Shown: positions 43,391 to 53,519 of the stretch, piece after piece
Layout: each line of letters opens with the position of its first letter
How positions within the stretch are numbered: the stretch's first letter is position 1
Source: Stenopsyche tienmushanensis
Lineage: Eukaryota > Arthropoda > Insecta > Trichoptera > Stenopsychidae
NCBI GenBank assembly: GCA_008973525.1
Contig: WACJ01000501.1
Location: 186,001 to 250,000 of the forward strand
Direction of reading: 5' to 3'
Length of the DNA stretch: 64,000 nt
The notes under the pieces: model-generated
What the model was told of the DNA's origin: nothing
Databases searched by the model: none
Seen by the model: only the letters and a program-made list of their open reading frames with translations
Made by a program: the position numbers and the translations under genes

Positions 43391-44135
43391 TGCACAGTAG
43401 TCCATGGGAATCCCAGTCTTTACGATATTTTTTTAATTGTTTGTCGTAGATCTAACTTGATTAGGGATTTTTTGTATATATATATAATGAGTAAATTTGC
43501 TTTATAAAATACATCTATTTTTACCGTGTGTTCTCATCTCCTAGTATACTACTCCATAAATCATGGCATGATAAATAGAGTTCAAGCAGAGTGTATAGGT
43601 CGATTTAAGACGGCCCCCAAACCACAAAAAATATGAATAGTTTGATGGCTGATTTATGACCACTTAACAACCATAATCGACATATCTGCCATAAACAAAC
43701 ACATTAACCCCGGTCCGGTTGAGCAATTTAATTCACCAGCGTAAACTGATAAAGTGGGTCTGTTGTACTATTTTTTCAATATTTATTACCTTTCAATGTG
43801 TTGTAAAAGTGGTCAAGGGTCATAAAATAAGCGCTCAATATATTTTATTGCATGTAGGTGGAAGCGATAAATAAATATTCAATATAGTAGAGTCTCAATC
43901 AACATGCGTAATGTGGGCTCATAACAGCGCGTCCGATGAAGGCATGGATTGCTGGCCAGTGTTATGTTTTGGGTATGTATATTGGCGACTGGACTAGCTA
44001 ATTTAACTGTCATTTATGAAATAATGAATGTTCAGTATATACAAGATATTTAGGGTTAGGGTTTTTTTTTTAAATAAATTTGTTTCAAAAGATACCCAAA
44101 AATTCACTTTTAAATCGACATAAATTTTTAATCTG
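43391..44135. other. No gene recognised
   Basis: A+T-rich with a short TATATATATA run at 43477. No domains. Confidence 0.5.
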
Positions 44136-44149
44136 TGGTCATGATACAT

Positions 44150-44300
44150 AATAGCTTCCTTCAAGTCCCTTGACAAAGAAATCCAGTGGTGTCAGGTCTG
44201 GAGACCGTGCGAGCCACGGAATAGAACACGTCCCTAGACAAAGAAATCCAGTGGTGTCAACTCTTGTTGGAGCTAAGTTTGTGTTGCGACAAAGAAAACA
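44150..44300 (-). pseudogene. Mariner group A third-Asp region, tandemly duplicated
   Basis: On the - strand a frame reads PWLARSPDLTPLDFFVKGLE, the third catalytic block of this transposase type (WPxRSPDLTPLDFFLWG). A second copy of the LTPLDFF part lies 65 bp upstream (44236-44260), preceded by the same CTAGGGACGTG joint. The region is therefore a tandem duplication of about 65 bp within the catalytic domain. A similar arrangement occurs at 48490-48620. The first two catalytic residues and the DNA-binding domain are absent. Confidence 0.75.
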
Positions 44301-44435
44301 TCTCTTCCGAAAATTATAAGATAACAATCAATAGAAGATTATGAGACAGACACATTGGTAAAGTAAGCAGGATGGGTATGTCCGCTGATATAATTTTTTT
44401 CTACAAACTATTGCTGAAAATAAATGAAATGAGTC
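44301..44435. other. Spacer
   Basis: Short sequence between mariner fragments; nothing recognised. Confidence 0.3.
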
Positions 44436-44545
44436 GCTCATTCAGCGGTCCGAAAAGCGGACCGATTGAGCATACAAATATTATGGCCACTCTATCCTTT
44501 TTTAGGGTATTTTACGACATTTTTGTTGATAAATGCGTACCCGGG
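44436..44545 (+). mobile_element. LINE-tail block with hairpin, copy 1
   Basis: GCTCATTCAGCGGTCCGAAA followed by AGCGGACCGATTGAGC forms a hairpin. TGGCCACTCTATCC and TTTTTTAGGGTATTTTACGA follow. The block matches the right part of the cargo of the 3520-3935 unit, and lies 430 bp from a direct repeat at 44866. Confidence 0.6.
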
Positions 44546-44559
44546 GTATCGACTCAAAG

Positions 44560-44750
44560 ACAACCATCGTGCGCACAACTTTATCATGTCTAAATTTTCA
44601 GTAAATACGTTAGATAGTTAGTACGTACAGATGTAAAATACGTTTTAAAATGCCTACCATGTCTGCTAGCTCGCGTACTTTTAATCGAGGTCATCCAATA
44701 TCATTTTTTGGATTTTCTTCACCATTACTGGCGTGGTCACCTCACTTGGT
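44560..44750 (-). pseudogene. Mariner helix-turn-helix fragment, group D
   Basis: The - strand reads, over changing frames, KSKK-like and MILDDL, then REL-ADM-like sequence and TENLDMIKLCA. This is the second helix-turn-helix of mariner transposases (VxELAxxVGIS...HxxLTExLxMKKLCARW). It ends where the RWVPRLLT block should begin. Located between two copies of the LINE-tail block. Confidence 0.55.
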
Positions 44751-44865
44751 CAATTTTCGTTTTCTTTATTTATTCCAGAATTAATAATATAAGCAGACAA
44801 CTCTTAATTGATTGAATACGATTATACAAAAATAGATTAAAGAAACTTTTTCTTCGATCGCCAAC

Positions 44866-44975
44866 CGCTCATTCGTCATATCAGCGATCCAAAAAGCGGA
44901 CCGATTGAGCATACAAACCTTACGGCCACTCCGTCTCCTTTTAGGGCGTTGTGCGGCATTTTTTATGATACTTTC
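44866..44975 (+). mobile_element. LINE-tail block with hairpin, copy 2
   Basis: CCGCTCATTCGTCATATCAG followed by CGATCCAAAAAGCGGACCGA and TTGAGCATACAAACCTTACG, GCCACTCCGTCTCCTTTTAG. Direct repeat of 44436-44545 with one insertion and several substitutions. Confidence 0.6.
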
Positions 44976-45478
44976 TATCATAGTTAACTTTTAAAAAAGT
45001 AGTATTTTTAGTCGAAACCTTCTAGTTTTTAGAATTTGCAGAAGAGGTAGAATGAAGTTGATCATACTTTATATTGACTTACGTTAAATAAAATTGAAAG
45101 AACAGCGTTTTAAGCAAACAATCAAAATAATGGATTTCTTTCTGAATAACCTAATATTTGAATAGTCTAAAAGTCTCTAGAAAGACTCTAAAAGACTCTA
45201 TTCAACGCCTTTAATTAATATGTTCTCGCAAAAATGCCGAAAACGTAATAATTTCAAAGCAGGAACTGAATAGAATATATAAACAGACAAACGAGCCAGC
45301 ATTTCAAGCGAAATAACGGCACATTTGATCAAATCAATATATACTCTTTGAGATGAATTCGGTGCCGTTCTACATTTTAGCTTAATTAATTATTATTTAT
45401 TTATGCTTTTTTATTAAATATTTTTATATAAATATCAATGTTTTTTGTTCATATTTTATACACTGCCATACCGTTCAT
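44976..45478. other. No gene recognised
   Basis: A+T-rich. TCTAGAAAGACTCTAAAAGA near 45177 is a short direct repeat. Confidence 0.45.
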
Positions 45479-45479
45479 C

Positions 45480-45692
45480 CATTATCAATAAAACTTTGGG
45501 GAGTTGTTGTGCGCATCTTCAAAAATGTTTTAGAATTAGTACAAGTATTGTTTGTGAACGCAAATTTTTATGGAAGACGTTTAACGGATACACCATGTTG
45601 GCGCATATTGGTCTGGTAAAATGAAGCTTGGGCCACGAGGACGGGAAGATGAAAGATGCGCGCGCAATACGGGAGTGAAGCTTTATAATAAC
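45480..45692 (-). repeat. Repeat F, copy 2
   Basis: Reverse-complement counterpart of 21528-21740. Landmarks on the + strand are AAAACTTTGGGGAGTTGTTG, TTTAGAATTAGTACAAGTAT, ACGTTTAACGGATACACCAT, GTTGGCGCATATTGG and GATGCGCGCGCAATACGG. The short - strand frames across it are not shared with copy 1. Confidence 0.65.
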
Positions 45693-46542
45693 AATAAAGA
45701 GCATTGTGTTTGTCTCGTAAATTTGAAAAATAAGGAGAAATCATGCTTTCATTAATCCCTAAACAGCTAATTATACTTATAAACAATTGATACTAAAAGT
45801 GTCTAGAGAAACCGAGTCGATGAGTACTTGTATAATGAGATTCGAAGAAGCTTATTTAATATCTCCCGACAAGGAAGCACGTGCCGAATATGAACAAAGT
45901 ACCCATTGATGCCTATAATAGTAAAGCATTAATACGTTTTATTTATTATTGTTTACTGTATTGAGACGTTTGAAGCGATTAACTCTTCAATTTCATCCTT
46001 CGAATAACTATTCAAACTTCGGACCAGATGAGGGTCGTTCCAAGAATTTTAATTTGAGGATAACAATTTCCAGCAATAGATGATGTCGTACGTGGATCAC
46101 AAATTGGGGGCAGATCGGAAGTTTATCTCCGAGGTGTTCTGCGAAAAAGGATTGTGTAAATCAAAGCCGTGGAAGTCTCGTAGCAGATTTATCACAGAGT
46201 TTATTTACGGTCTTCGGCTCTTTATACTTCCATTGCTTTAATGTCTAACATGTTGTAATTTTGTGCCGTAATGTAAATTCGCAAACACTTTGAATTTTAG
46301 AAGTTTGTTCTGATATTCATTCCAGTTTCTTGATTTAGAGGCGGCCCCGACCGACAACCGGACGCATATTTTAGCTGCTTAACATTTTGCCAGCGTTCGA
46401 ACATTTGTACGTCGCTTATTTTACATTAAATCCTTCGGCTAAATGAAAGTTCATATCAGCATTATCACAGTATAATGTGCTTAATTTTTCAGAACGAAGC
46501 TCTAATTTTATCTTATTAAAGTATTATTTGGAGGTCCATTAA
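45693..46542. other. No gene recognised
   Basis: Single-copy-like DNA. A GATGAGGGTCGTTCCAAGAA word near 46027 resembles a mariner end but has no partner. Confidence 0.45.
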
Positions 46543-46544
46543 TC

Positions 46545-46792
46545 GCTTTAGTAAGTACGGACGCGCACGTGAGTACATTCGTTATCGGGTCGCTGTAGTC
46601 AAACAAGAAGATTGAAATGATCAGGCGATGATAAAAAAATCCCATTCATAACTAGGATCATACAAAACGAATAAGCTATAAGACTATTAGCGAGCCGATG
46701 AGAAGTACAAATCTTCCTGCGGCCAAGACTTTCGGTCGACTCTCTGTTAATTTTTCTGCACACTCGAATTCCAAACACGTACATCTGCAAGA
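46545..46792 (-). mobile_element. Divergent LTR-1 variant
   Basis: GTACGGACGCGCACGTGAGT, ACATTCGTTATCGGGTCGCT and further right TCTTCCTGCGGCCAAGACTT, TCGGTCGACTC follow the order of LTR-1 blocks (GTACGCGGGTTCGTT, ATCGGGTCG, CTGCAGCCAAGGCT). The middle has GATAAAAAAATCCCATTCAT, also found near 32190. It lacks LTR ends and primer-binding site. Confidence 0.55.
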
Positions 46793-47890
46793 AAATTAAA
46801 AATGAACGATTATCAGTGGATTCAACGCTCTTGTACAAGCTTCATTGCCGACAAATTATTTTACTGCTGTTAGCGACAACTAATAGTCCTTGTTTATTTA
46901 GTTTACTCGCCCTTGAATTATTGGCCGTGGATATCCAGACATATTTGACAATAACCCAATTATTTGACGAAGATCTGATTCCACTAATGACGTCTGTATT
47001 TTTTTCGTTATTTATTTTGTCTTCATAAGAAACGGCATGCTGTGACGCAAATGTTTAACGTCTTCCAGGCAAAACGAACAGATATGTTTATTCTCAAAGA
47101 TTGTGCTTATTAATTAGGTTTCTGTCTGTGTTAAGTTCGTTAAATGTATTGGACTTAATTAATATTGAATCGAATATATTGTGTAAGTTGGGGCAGATTT
47201 AAGAATCAGATGCGCCCTTTTTTTCTGGGTACCTTTTCCAATTATAAACCTGAAACGTGACCCATTTTAATTTAGTTTTTAAACGATCATTGCCATTGGA
47301 AGGCCCTTTAATAGCCTTAATTATAATTACTGTGCTTTATATTTTTAATGTTCTAATTTCATTCTTTACAATTTTTTTATCGAGCACGATTTTATAATGA
47401 GCTTCATTAACTAAATTTAGTAAATAATATCGCAATTTCTCTTCTCTCATATTAGTCTCTTATGCGCAGGCGCTAAAAATGTATAACATTGCAGACAGTG
47501 AAAAAAATGGAAGGGACAGATCTCTTATATATATTACATCAAAAATATTGTTAGCTTATATAATATTAACCGGTTGACGCATAATACCGTCAAATACCGT
47601 CATCGCTGGATTAATCTATGCATATCACCTTCGGGGACATATCAAACCATTTACAAAATATGGCTCAAAGACTCTCAAACTTTTTCAAGTAATGTAAATT
47701 AATTTTGGTGAATAATTCGATTGGAGTAAAGTAAGCTTATTTTGTCATCTGAATAATTATTTTAATTAATTTACCTTTGGTTAAAAATATCGCATAACCC
47801 TTCATTCAGGATGAAAATTAAATAATACCTAGTCCAGTAATAGCTAATAAAAACTTTGTACACCGTTTATACTGCCGAAAGGTAGCTTTT
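46793..47890. other. No gene recognised
   Basis: A+T-rich. The 70-codon + frame at 46816-47028 is hydrophobic by composition. A short direct repeat AATACCGTCAAATACCGTCA lies at about 47584. Confidence 0.45.
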
Positions 47891-47894
47891 GAAA

Positions 47895-47968
47895 GAATTA
47901 TGATACATATGTTGTACCATCGATCGACGAATCATGATACACATGTTGTGTCATCAGGTAATACCCAA
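47895..47968. repeat. Two-unit tandem repeat, second locus
   Basis: ATGATACATATGTTGTACCA (about 47901) and ATGATACACATGTTGTGTCA (about 47935) are consecutive units of about 34 bp, like the pair at 14786-14856. Confidence 0.6.
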
Positions 47969-48478
47969 TACCCAAGAATGGTATCAATATAAATTCTTAA
48001 CAATCTTTTGATTTATGATCAAATTTTATCGTATTTTAACCATTATATTGTATGAAAGTCATCAAGAAATTAAAAAAAAATATTTATGATAGAAAAATGC
48101 CTGTGTTTAATAAATATTCACAGGATATTTCACAAATACGTGGTCGTTTTGCACGTGAATCGACTTTGTTTTGTTTTGGGAGGTTAGGGGAGTCTTTTGT
48201 TATGTTTTACACATTTACTCCATGTCGTAAATGTCAGATTTTTTATTCAACATTTTAAAAAAACATCCAAAATTTTACCTTTATATCATCATAACTTTTT
48301 AATTCTGTGGTTGTAATAGCACTGAAAAATCTGTTTTTGTTTTCGCAATGTTTTTTTTGATTTAAATAAATCATTATTAATGTGCTAACAAGTGAGAAAT
48401 GTCAATTTATAAATTCTTTAAACAAAAAACGAAATTGAACTATTTTGAACTTAATTGGGCCTCCTCTGTCGTGTAAAT
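47969..48478. other. No gene recognised
   Basis: A+T-rich with chance frames. Confidence 0.45.
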
Positions 48479-48484
48479 TAATTA

Positions 48485-48700
48485 TTTTGGTGGCCCTATC
48501 CTCGCACGGTCTCTAGATTTGATATCACATGGTTTTTTTTGTTGTTTGGGGACGAGCCCTATACCGTAGCTCGTGCTGTCTCCAGACCTGACACCAATGG
48601 AATTTTTTTGCCTAGGGGACGTCTCCTATTATATGAAGACTGAACAAAATGGCCGACAAACCGACCAAACAACTTTCTAGTGATGACCCTCGTAATTTGG
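48485..48700 (+). pseudogene. Mariner group A third-Asp region, duplicated, fused to element end
   Basis: GGCCCTATCCTCGCACGGTC and TCTAGATTTGATATCACATG are a decayed WPPRSPDLTPL region. About 69 bp further TAGCTCGTGCTGTCTCCAGA and CCTGACACCAATGGAATTTT repeat it, and a third GGGGACG start follows at about 48616. The unit then joins GACTGAACAAAATGGCCGAC (the group A leader, reversed) and TGATGACCCTCGTAA, the element end also seen at 3907-3935. The order shows a rearranged element in which the catalytic piece is fused to the opposite end. Confidence 0.7.
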
Positions 48701-50185
48701 ACCGATCGCTGTGGATTTTCTCTCAGGAAGATATTATTAATGGGGATCGAACTGAAATATTAGGAACTTGAATAAATATTTAATAATAAGTCGGATGGTT
48801 TTCATCTTCGCAATGAGGCAACGAAGCATCTGTTTTTTAGATTGAAATAAAATACTTTGATCCGAATTCCGATCAATCTTCCTTAATAGAGTCGAGTGCT
48901 TCAATCGATGAATTAATGCGCTGCATTACACTACATTTAGTTATTAAATGAGTACATAAATCACTTTAATGTATTTTAATATTTCATATGAGTTCTACCG
49001 CAAAAGAATTTCGAATCGCAGTTATTAAAATTGAAGCAGAATATAAATTATTTTTAATATTTTTTGAAAAATTCCAGATGTTTAAAAGTTCAATTAAGTT
49101 TTGCGAAGCTTTCATATTTTAGAGTTTAAAACTGTGCTGAAAGCGAAGAGTTAATATAGATGAAACGATGCATGCTTTCATAATGGTAGAAACCATTGTC
49201 ATTTTTGCATAGCAAATTGCTGCACAAAAATTTTTGGGGGATGAAATTTTAATTGGATTTTTTGATACAACATGTATTCAAAATAATTCCCCAGAAATGA
49301 AGCATGTCTGTAATGAATCGAATTAATAGGGATTGTATGTATAAAATATGCATTGTTAAGTTAAATTTTGGGAACAATACAGAATAGTTGTTCGTAGTAT
49401 GTCCAATCTAACCAAAAGCAGATCCGCCCATTTTCGATCCTGTCTTCAGCAAGCCCAGATAGGAAAGCAACAAAGAGAAACGCGAAAGATATAATCATTT
49501 CAGGCATTTGTGTTTGAAATCGAAACTCATATATGAGCTCCTTTAACGGCCGTTGTTTCGATTGTTTCAGATTTTCATTTAAAGTACGTCTTTGTCTGAA
49601 GCAAATATGCACTTCTTGTAAAAGAAATGTGGTTGAAATTGCGACGGAGAGCATTGAAAAGCTGGAATTGTATCGCCGAGCTGAATATATTGCGAGATCG
49701 TTCAATTTTATTGCATGCCATTGGAGAAGCTTTTTTGGCATTTTTTTATTCACATATTAGCATAGGCAATGTGTGGCTCGCGAGCCGCATGCGGCTCTTT
49801 GTCGCCAACAATCTTATGTAACTCTTTATTGCGTTTATTTTGTACATCCCTTATATTTAATTAATATATATACATTTAAAAACAGGATGAAATAGTAGAA
49901 GTTTACAAATGTCATTTGTATGTCCGTTTAAATGTCTGTGGGAACGCGTTAAAACATACGTAATTGATCAAAGGCACACTATAATTAATTTATATTAAAT
50001 ATCAGATGGATCAAAGAGTAATCAAAAACAAAAAGGCTTGTTCTTTCACAGTCAGTTTGTATCGAGACACAGTTCAAGAAACACGTATCTTAACATCAGA
50101 AAACCATCTCACTTATCCAGGTATAAAAACATCTCGTTTTTTTTTAAATTTAAAATAAAAGGGAATGTGAACACGAAAGAAACAA
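48701..50185. other. No gene recognised
   Basis: Single-copy-like. At 49361-49821 a 130-codon - frame overlaps + frames of 75 and 64 codons. The - frame has a hydrophobic segment MIISFAFLFVAFLSGLAEDR near its end but no family match. I leave it as an unsupported frame. Confidence 0.35.
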
Positions 50186-50194
50186 AAAAGGCAA

Positions 50195-50292
50195 CTCGAC
50201 GGAAAACATTTTTTTCTATGAGAAGAGGTATTCTTCCCGCAGGCTCGTTTGTAATCTCGTAGCTGCAATCTCTTTTCGTATTAAATTCAAAA
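50195..50292 (+). mobile_element. Divergent LTR-1 variant fragment
   Basis: AGAAGAGGTATTCTTCCCGC, AGGCTCGTTTGTAATCTCGT is the opposite-strand match of 41085-41140. Short, with no ends. Confidence 0.5.
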
Positions 50293-51045
50293 TTACGTAT
50301 AGAATGTTTTCGTTATTATCTGACCACTTTCATTCTGCGCATCTATCTTCATCTAATGTGCAGTTCGGTCATATCGCAGCGTAGGTGACAAAATGAGGAC
50401 TCATCCCCCCGCCCCCCAGTATTCTAATTCTACGTAAGAATACTATATTAGAATAATCTAATTTAGTAGCAGATTTAGTGAACGTGGGCTTTTAAAATGG
50501 TCCTTCACATGGAATGTTGTTCAGTTCAAATACATACCAATTTATTCCTTATCAATCGAAATTTCCGATTGATTGTCGGACAAGCCTTATGTAAGAACCC
50601 CCACTCCATGATTAATTATTCAATTGAAGTCTTTATTCATAAATCTGTGTAATTATACGCTCATGTAATTTCGGTTTGCCCTCCATGGACGGTAGTCTTC
50701 GGGGGAGCCTTTGAACGGATTTGCTACGTCATTTTGAAGATTAGTCGCTCGATAAAGAAACTTGTTATCTTCTAATTGGAAACGAAGAGAGATGTAAATG
50801 TAAGGTCACACGTGTCATTTTCGATTTGTTGTTGTTTTTTTTTTAATTATGATGTTAAAGACTCTCAATTAAGAGCATGTGGCACAAACTCGCCAATCTT
50901 TACAATAGGATTATTCCACAATTTTTCTCCCTTGTTGGACCGGATCCAACCCAGGAATCGCTATTGTTAGCAATAAAAGATATCTATAAATATTTGTTTT
51001 CTTGGTAAAAGATCATTCAAACGTGACGCTAATTTTTTTAAAAAA
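50293..51045. other. No gene recognised
   Basis: Single-copy-like, moderately A+T-rich. The 64-codon frame at 50776-50970 has no domain. Confidence 0.45.
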
Positions 51046-51047
51046 TA

Positions 51048-51082
51048 TTTTCTGGAGTATAATCTAATTGTACTCCAGAAAA
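51048..51082. repeat. Perfect 12-bp-arm hairpin
   Basis: TTTTCTGGAGTA and TACTCCAGAAAA flank an 11-base loop. A-rich and T-rich flanks could extend it. No further copy was seen in the window. Confidence 0.7.
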
Positions 51083-51164
51083 TCACTTAACATTAGTCGT
51101 TGTTCAATAATAATGTAAACGCATTGTGTCAATAAAAGAAAAAGATTTATGTTATATGAAAAGA
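51083..51164. other. Spacer
   Basis: Short A+T-rich sequence before the LTR fragments. Confidence 0.3.
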
Positions 51165-51245
51165 CAAAATGCCATCGCCAGACATAGATTTAATTCGCCA
51201 GATTATCAGTGGTATCTTCCGTCTCTCTTTAAACGCAATGTATTA
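51165..51245 (+). mobile_element. LTR-1 5' fragment, + orientation
   Basis: TTTAATTCGCCAGATTATCA, GTGGTATCTTCCGTCTCTCT and TTAAACGCAATGT match the 5' fifth of LTR-1. About 100 bp later an LTR-1 copy in opposite orientation begins, so the two face each other. Confidence 0.7.
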
Positions 51246-51334
51246 ATATGGACAGATTGTGTCTGAAATAATGACACATATCGCATCTTGGGCATAATGC
51301 ATGGATCTGTTCTTTTTTCAGAACATGCGCAGCC

Positions 51335-51586
51335 GGAACGATGGATGAGGATGGATGTGCGTCGCAAAAAAAACTCTCTTCTCTAGGTATTTTTTTATTC
51401 AGCACAAGAGAGCGAGATATCTGGCTGCGTGAAGGACATCTTCCCGCAGTGCCACATAAGATGGCGCTGTTAAAATAACACACTGCACCTAAAGAGATAC
51501 GGAAGATGTCGCTGCTAATCTGGCGAATTAAATCTGCTTTGATTAACAGCGCTATTGCATGGGGATGCTAAATCGCCCAAGCTACA
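51335..51586 (-). mobile_element. LTR-1, 5' portion with internal deletion
   Basis: The LTR start (TGTAGCTTGGGCGATTTAGC on the - strand) is at 51586. Leftward come the TTAACAGCGACATCTTCCG-like block, GTGTTATTTTAACAGCGCC, then directly TGCGGGAAGATGTCCTTCAC, skipping the GCGCGTGCACC block. The GAGAGCGAGATATCTGG run and AATAAAAAAATACCTAGAG follow, in the position of the polyadenylation signal. It then ends near 51340 in the GATGGATG part. Internally deleted. Confidence 0.8.
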
Positions 51587-51589
51587 CTA

Positions 51590-51985
51590 CAAGGACTTAC
51601 TACTCAAGGCCACGAGGCTCCTTCTGCTCCTTCTGCAACTGGTAATTCCACATTCCATTTTATGGTTACGCAACACATACCCTATGTGTGGGTAAGCTGC
51701 GCACTCAATTCATGTTAGCTAAGCGTTCGGTGAGCAAACCGATGAGGCTGCTTTCGCCCACCTATACTTTATATCATCACCATAATGGTTCGAATTTACC
51801 CACAAACATAGCGTTGTCCCATACTGGAATCTTGGGATAGTGATGGCAGCGATCAACCGCAACTGCAGTAGTCCAATCGGTTTTGATTTCAAAAACCATG
51901 GTCGAGATCCTTAACGGCTTGCCTGTTGGTTTCCCGCTCGCCAGCGTCTAGTGTTTTCTTCACTTACAAAATACTACACGTCATA
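51590..51985 (+). repeat. Repeat E, partial unit
   Basis: CATTCCATTTTATGGTTACG, CAACACATACCCTATGTGTG, GGTAAGCTGCGCACTCAATT and CATGTTAGCTAAGCG match 7240-7340 and 53915-54000. GATGAGGCTGCTTTCGCCCA matches 53999-54020. The hairpin arms here are imperfect. After 51850 the match fades. Confidence 0.65.
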
Positions 51986-51999
51986 TTACTAGCCTGGCA

Positions 52000-52306
52000 A
52001 CATCTCCAGCTTGTCAGTGCCTGGTGCTCACACAGAGCATCACTGCCACAAAAATGACTTCACACACCACGGTATTCAGATGATATTAATTGTCAAATAC
52101 TTCCCAAACGCAATAACGGCAGCGACCCCATCATTGCCCAGAAATTGGCACCCCCTATGGCAGTTGATGGTGATCGATGGTGCTCACGACTTCGTCAGTT
52201 AAGACCTCGTCATTTTGGGGTTGGATACTGGCAGATTTTCGGCTATCTGTCGGCGCATGTAACTAATGCGCTACTTCCCATCCGGAATAGCTCAACATAA
52301 CGACCC
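52000..52306 (-). mobile_element. Probable internal leader of the LTR-1 retrotransposon
   Basis: This lies directly downstream (on the - strand) of a primer-binding site at 52307-52322. The first bases, GGCGGGTCGTTATGTTGAGC, match the leader near 6387 and 29140 (GGATCGTTT) and GAGCCGTT. From about 52260 leftward a frame begins MRRQIAENLPVSNPKMTRS and soon stops. It could be the start of a decayed gag, though I see no gag motif. The sequence is G+C-richer than its flanks. Confidence 0.4.
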
Positions 52307-52480
52307 GCCATTTCTGACACCAGTGTAATGCGGGAGAATTATTGTGGGCAGAGTCCCCGGATCGCGCCCTGCTCTCGTGTATCCGTCGAGATGGCCGCAC
52401 TCGTACGCGAGTTCTGCAGATTAAATCTTCACAGATTCGCAGCGCCATTGTGTAAGAAATGACATTTCACCCACGCCACA
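52307..52480 (-). mobile_element. LTR-1 with both ends, large internal deletion, plus primer-binding site
   Basis: The LTR 3' end CCCGCATTACA stops at 52324. TGGTGTCAGAAATGGCGGG (52322 leftward) is the primer-binding site. The LTR start TGTGGCGTGGGTGAAATGTC is at 52480. Only 157 bp remain between the ends, because the stretch from the TCTGCAGATT part to the GCGTACGAGTGCGGCC block has been lost. It is the only copy here with both LTR termini, and it shows that the family runs from TGT to ACA with the primer-binding site one base outside. Confidence 0.85.
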
Positions 52481-53495
52481 ACCTCTTACATTTGAATCCG
52501 TTTTGATCGAGCTGTTTAAAATCGTCCATAGAATAGGAAGCCGACGCGCATACGAATTTGGTATGTCTGATATAAATAATTTCCAGTGTTAATGGGAACA
52601 ATGGCGGAACCAAAGGAGCATTAATTCAGCGGCACGTACCAAATTATGCTTTTCTGCCAGATTCATTACATTAAATCACACTTAATTTGCACAGATAAAA
52701 CGAATTTATTCCCGCGTTATTATGACATAAAAATTTCAAGGTCCCGCTGAAAAAAGAACGATCCAGCTGAAGTACGTCATCGTAGATGACATGTAGGGCT
52801 TAAATTTATGTTGCGCGTGTTGTATATAATAAATCTTCTGTCTTAGTGGCTCCCGAGGGATGCGGATGATGTTCATTGTGGTTTTGAAAAATTAATAAAT
52901 ATTTAGTTTTAAAATGCGACATGCCTAAAAAGCCACGCGAGCCTCATAATACAACTGTACGAAGCAGTTTTTCAATTAAATTCAAATATTTTTATTCCGT
53001 CCCCATTTCAACTACATTTTATTACTGTGAATTACAAAAATAAAATAATGGACGATAAAAAATCATATTCGTTTTTGAGGGTGTGTCCATTTGGAGGCTT
53101 AAATCCATGAAAGCATAATTTGTTTGGATATTCAAATGATATAATGGTGCTTTATAAAATGTCATTAAATATTTTTTGCATTGGAATCATTTTTTAATTT
53201 TTTTAAAATATAAATATATAAATTTAAATTTCATTCAAAGATTTTTATTTAAACAAAAACGCTGTAGATCTTATATAAGATCCGCAAGACCATTAGTATT
53301 CTTCACAAGGATTACGTGTCATAGTGATTAAGTTGGTATTTTATCAACTGGAAGGTTTTTTTGTGCGTTTAATATCCCTTTTTAAAATTCATAAAGCTTC
53401 TAGATATTCATAAAAAAAAGAAAATAAACATGAAATGATAATTTTAAAAAATATGGAATGTTTGACCCAATTGAAGTGAGCATATATTTTAATAG
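52481..53495. other. No gene recognised
   Basis: Single-copy-like. 52490-52870 is less A+T-rich (including GCGGCACGTACC and AAGTACGTCATCGTAGATGA). The rest is A+T-rich. Confidence 0.45.
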
Positions 53496-53519
53496 GATGA
53501 CATGACAGATAATAGACAA

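Noticed and set aside
46020..46060. GATGAGGGTCGTTCCAAGAA as a mariner inverted end
   Set aside because: There is no partner end, no TA-flanked unit and no group-specific sequence beside it.
49361..49753. 130-codon open frame on the - strand
   Set aside because: No domain, opposing frames are also open, no splice or expression evidence, and no paralogue in the window.
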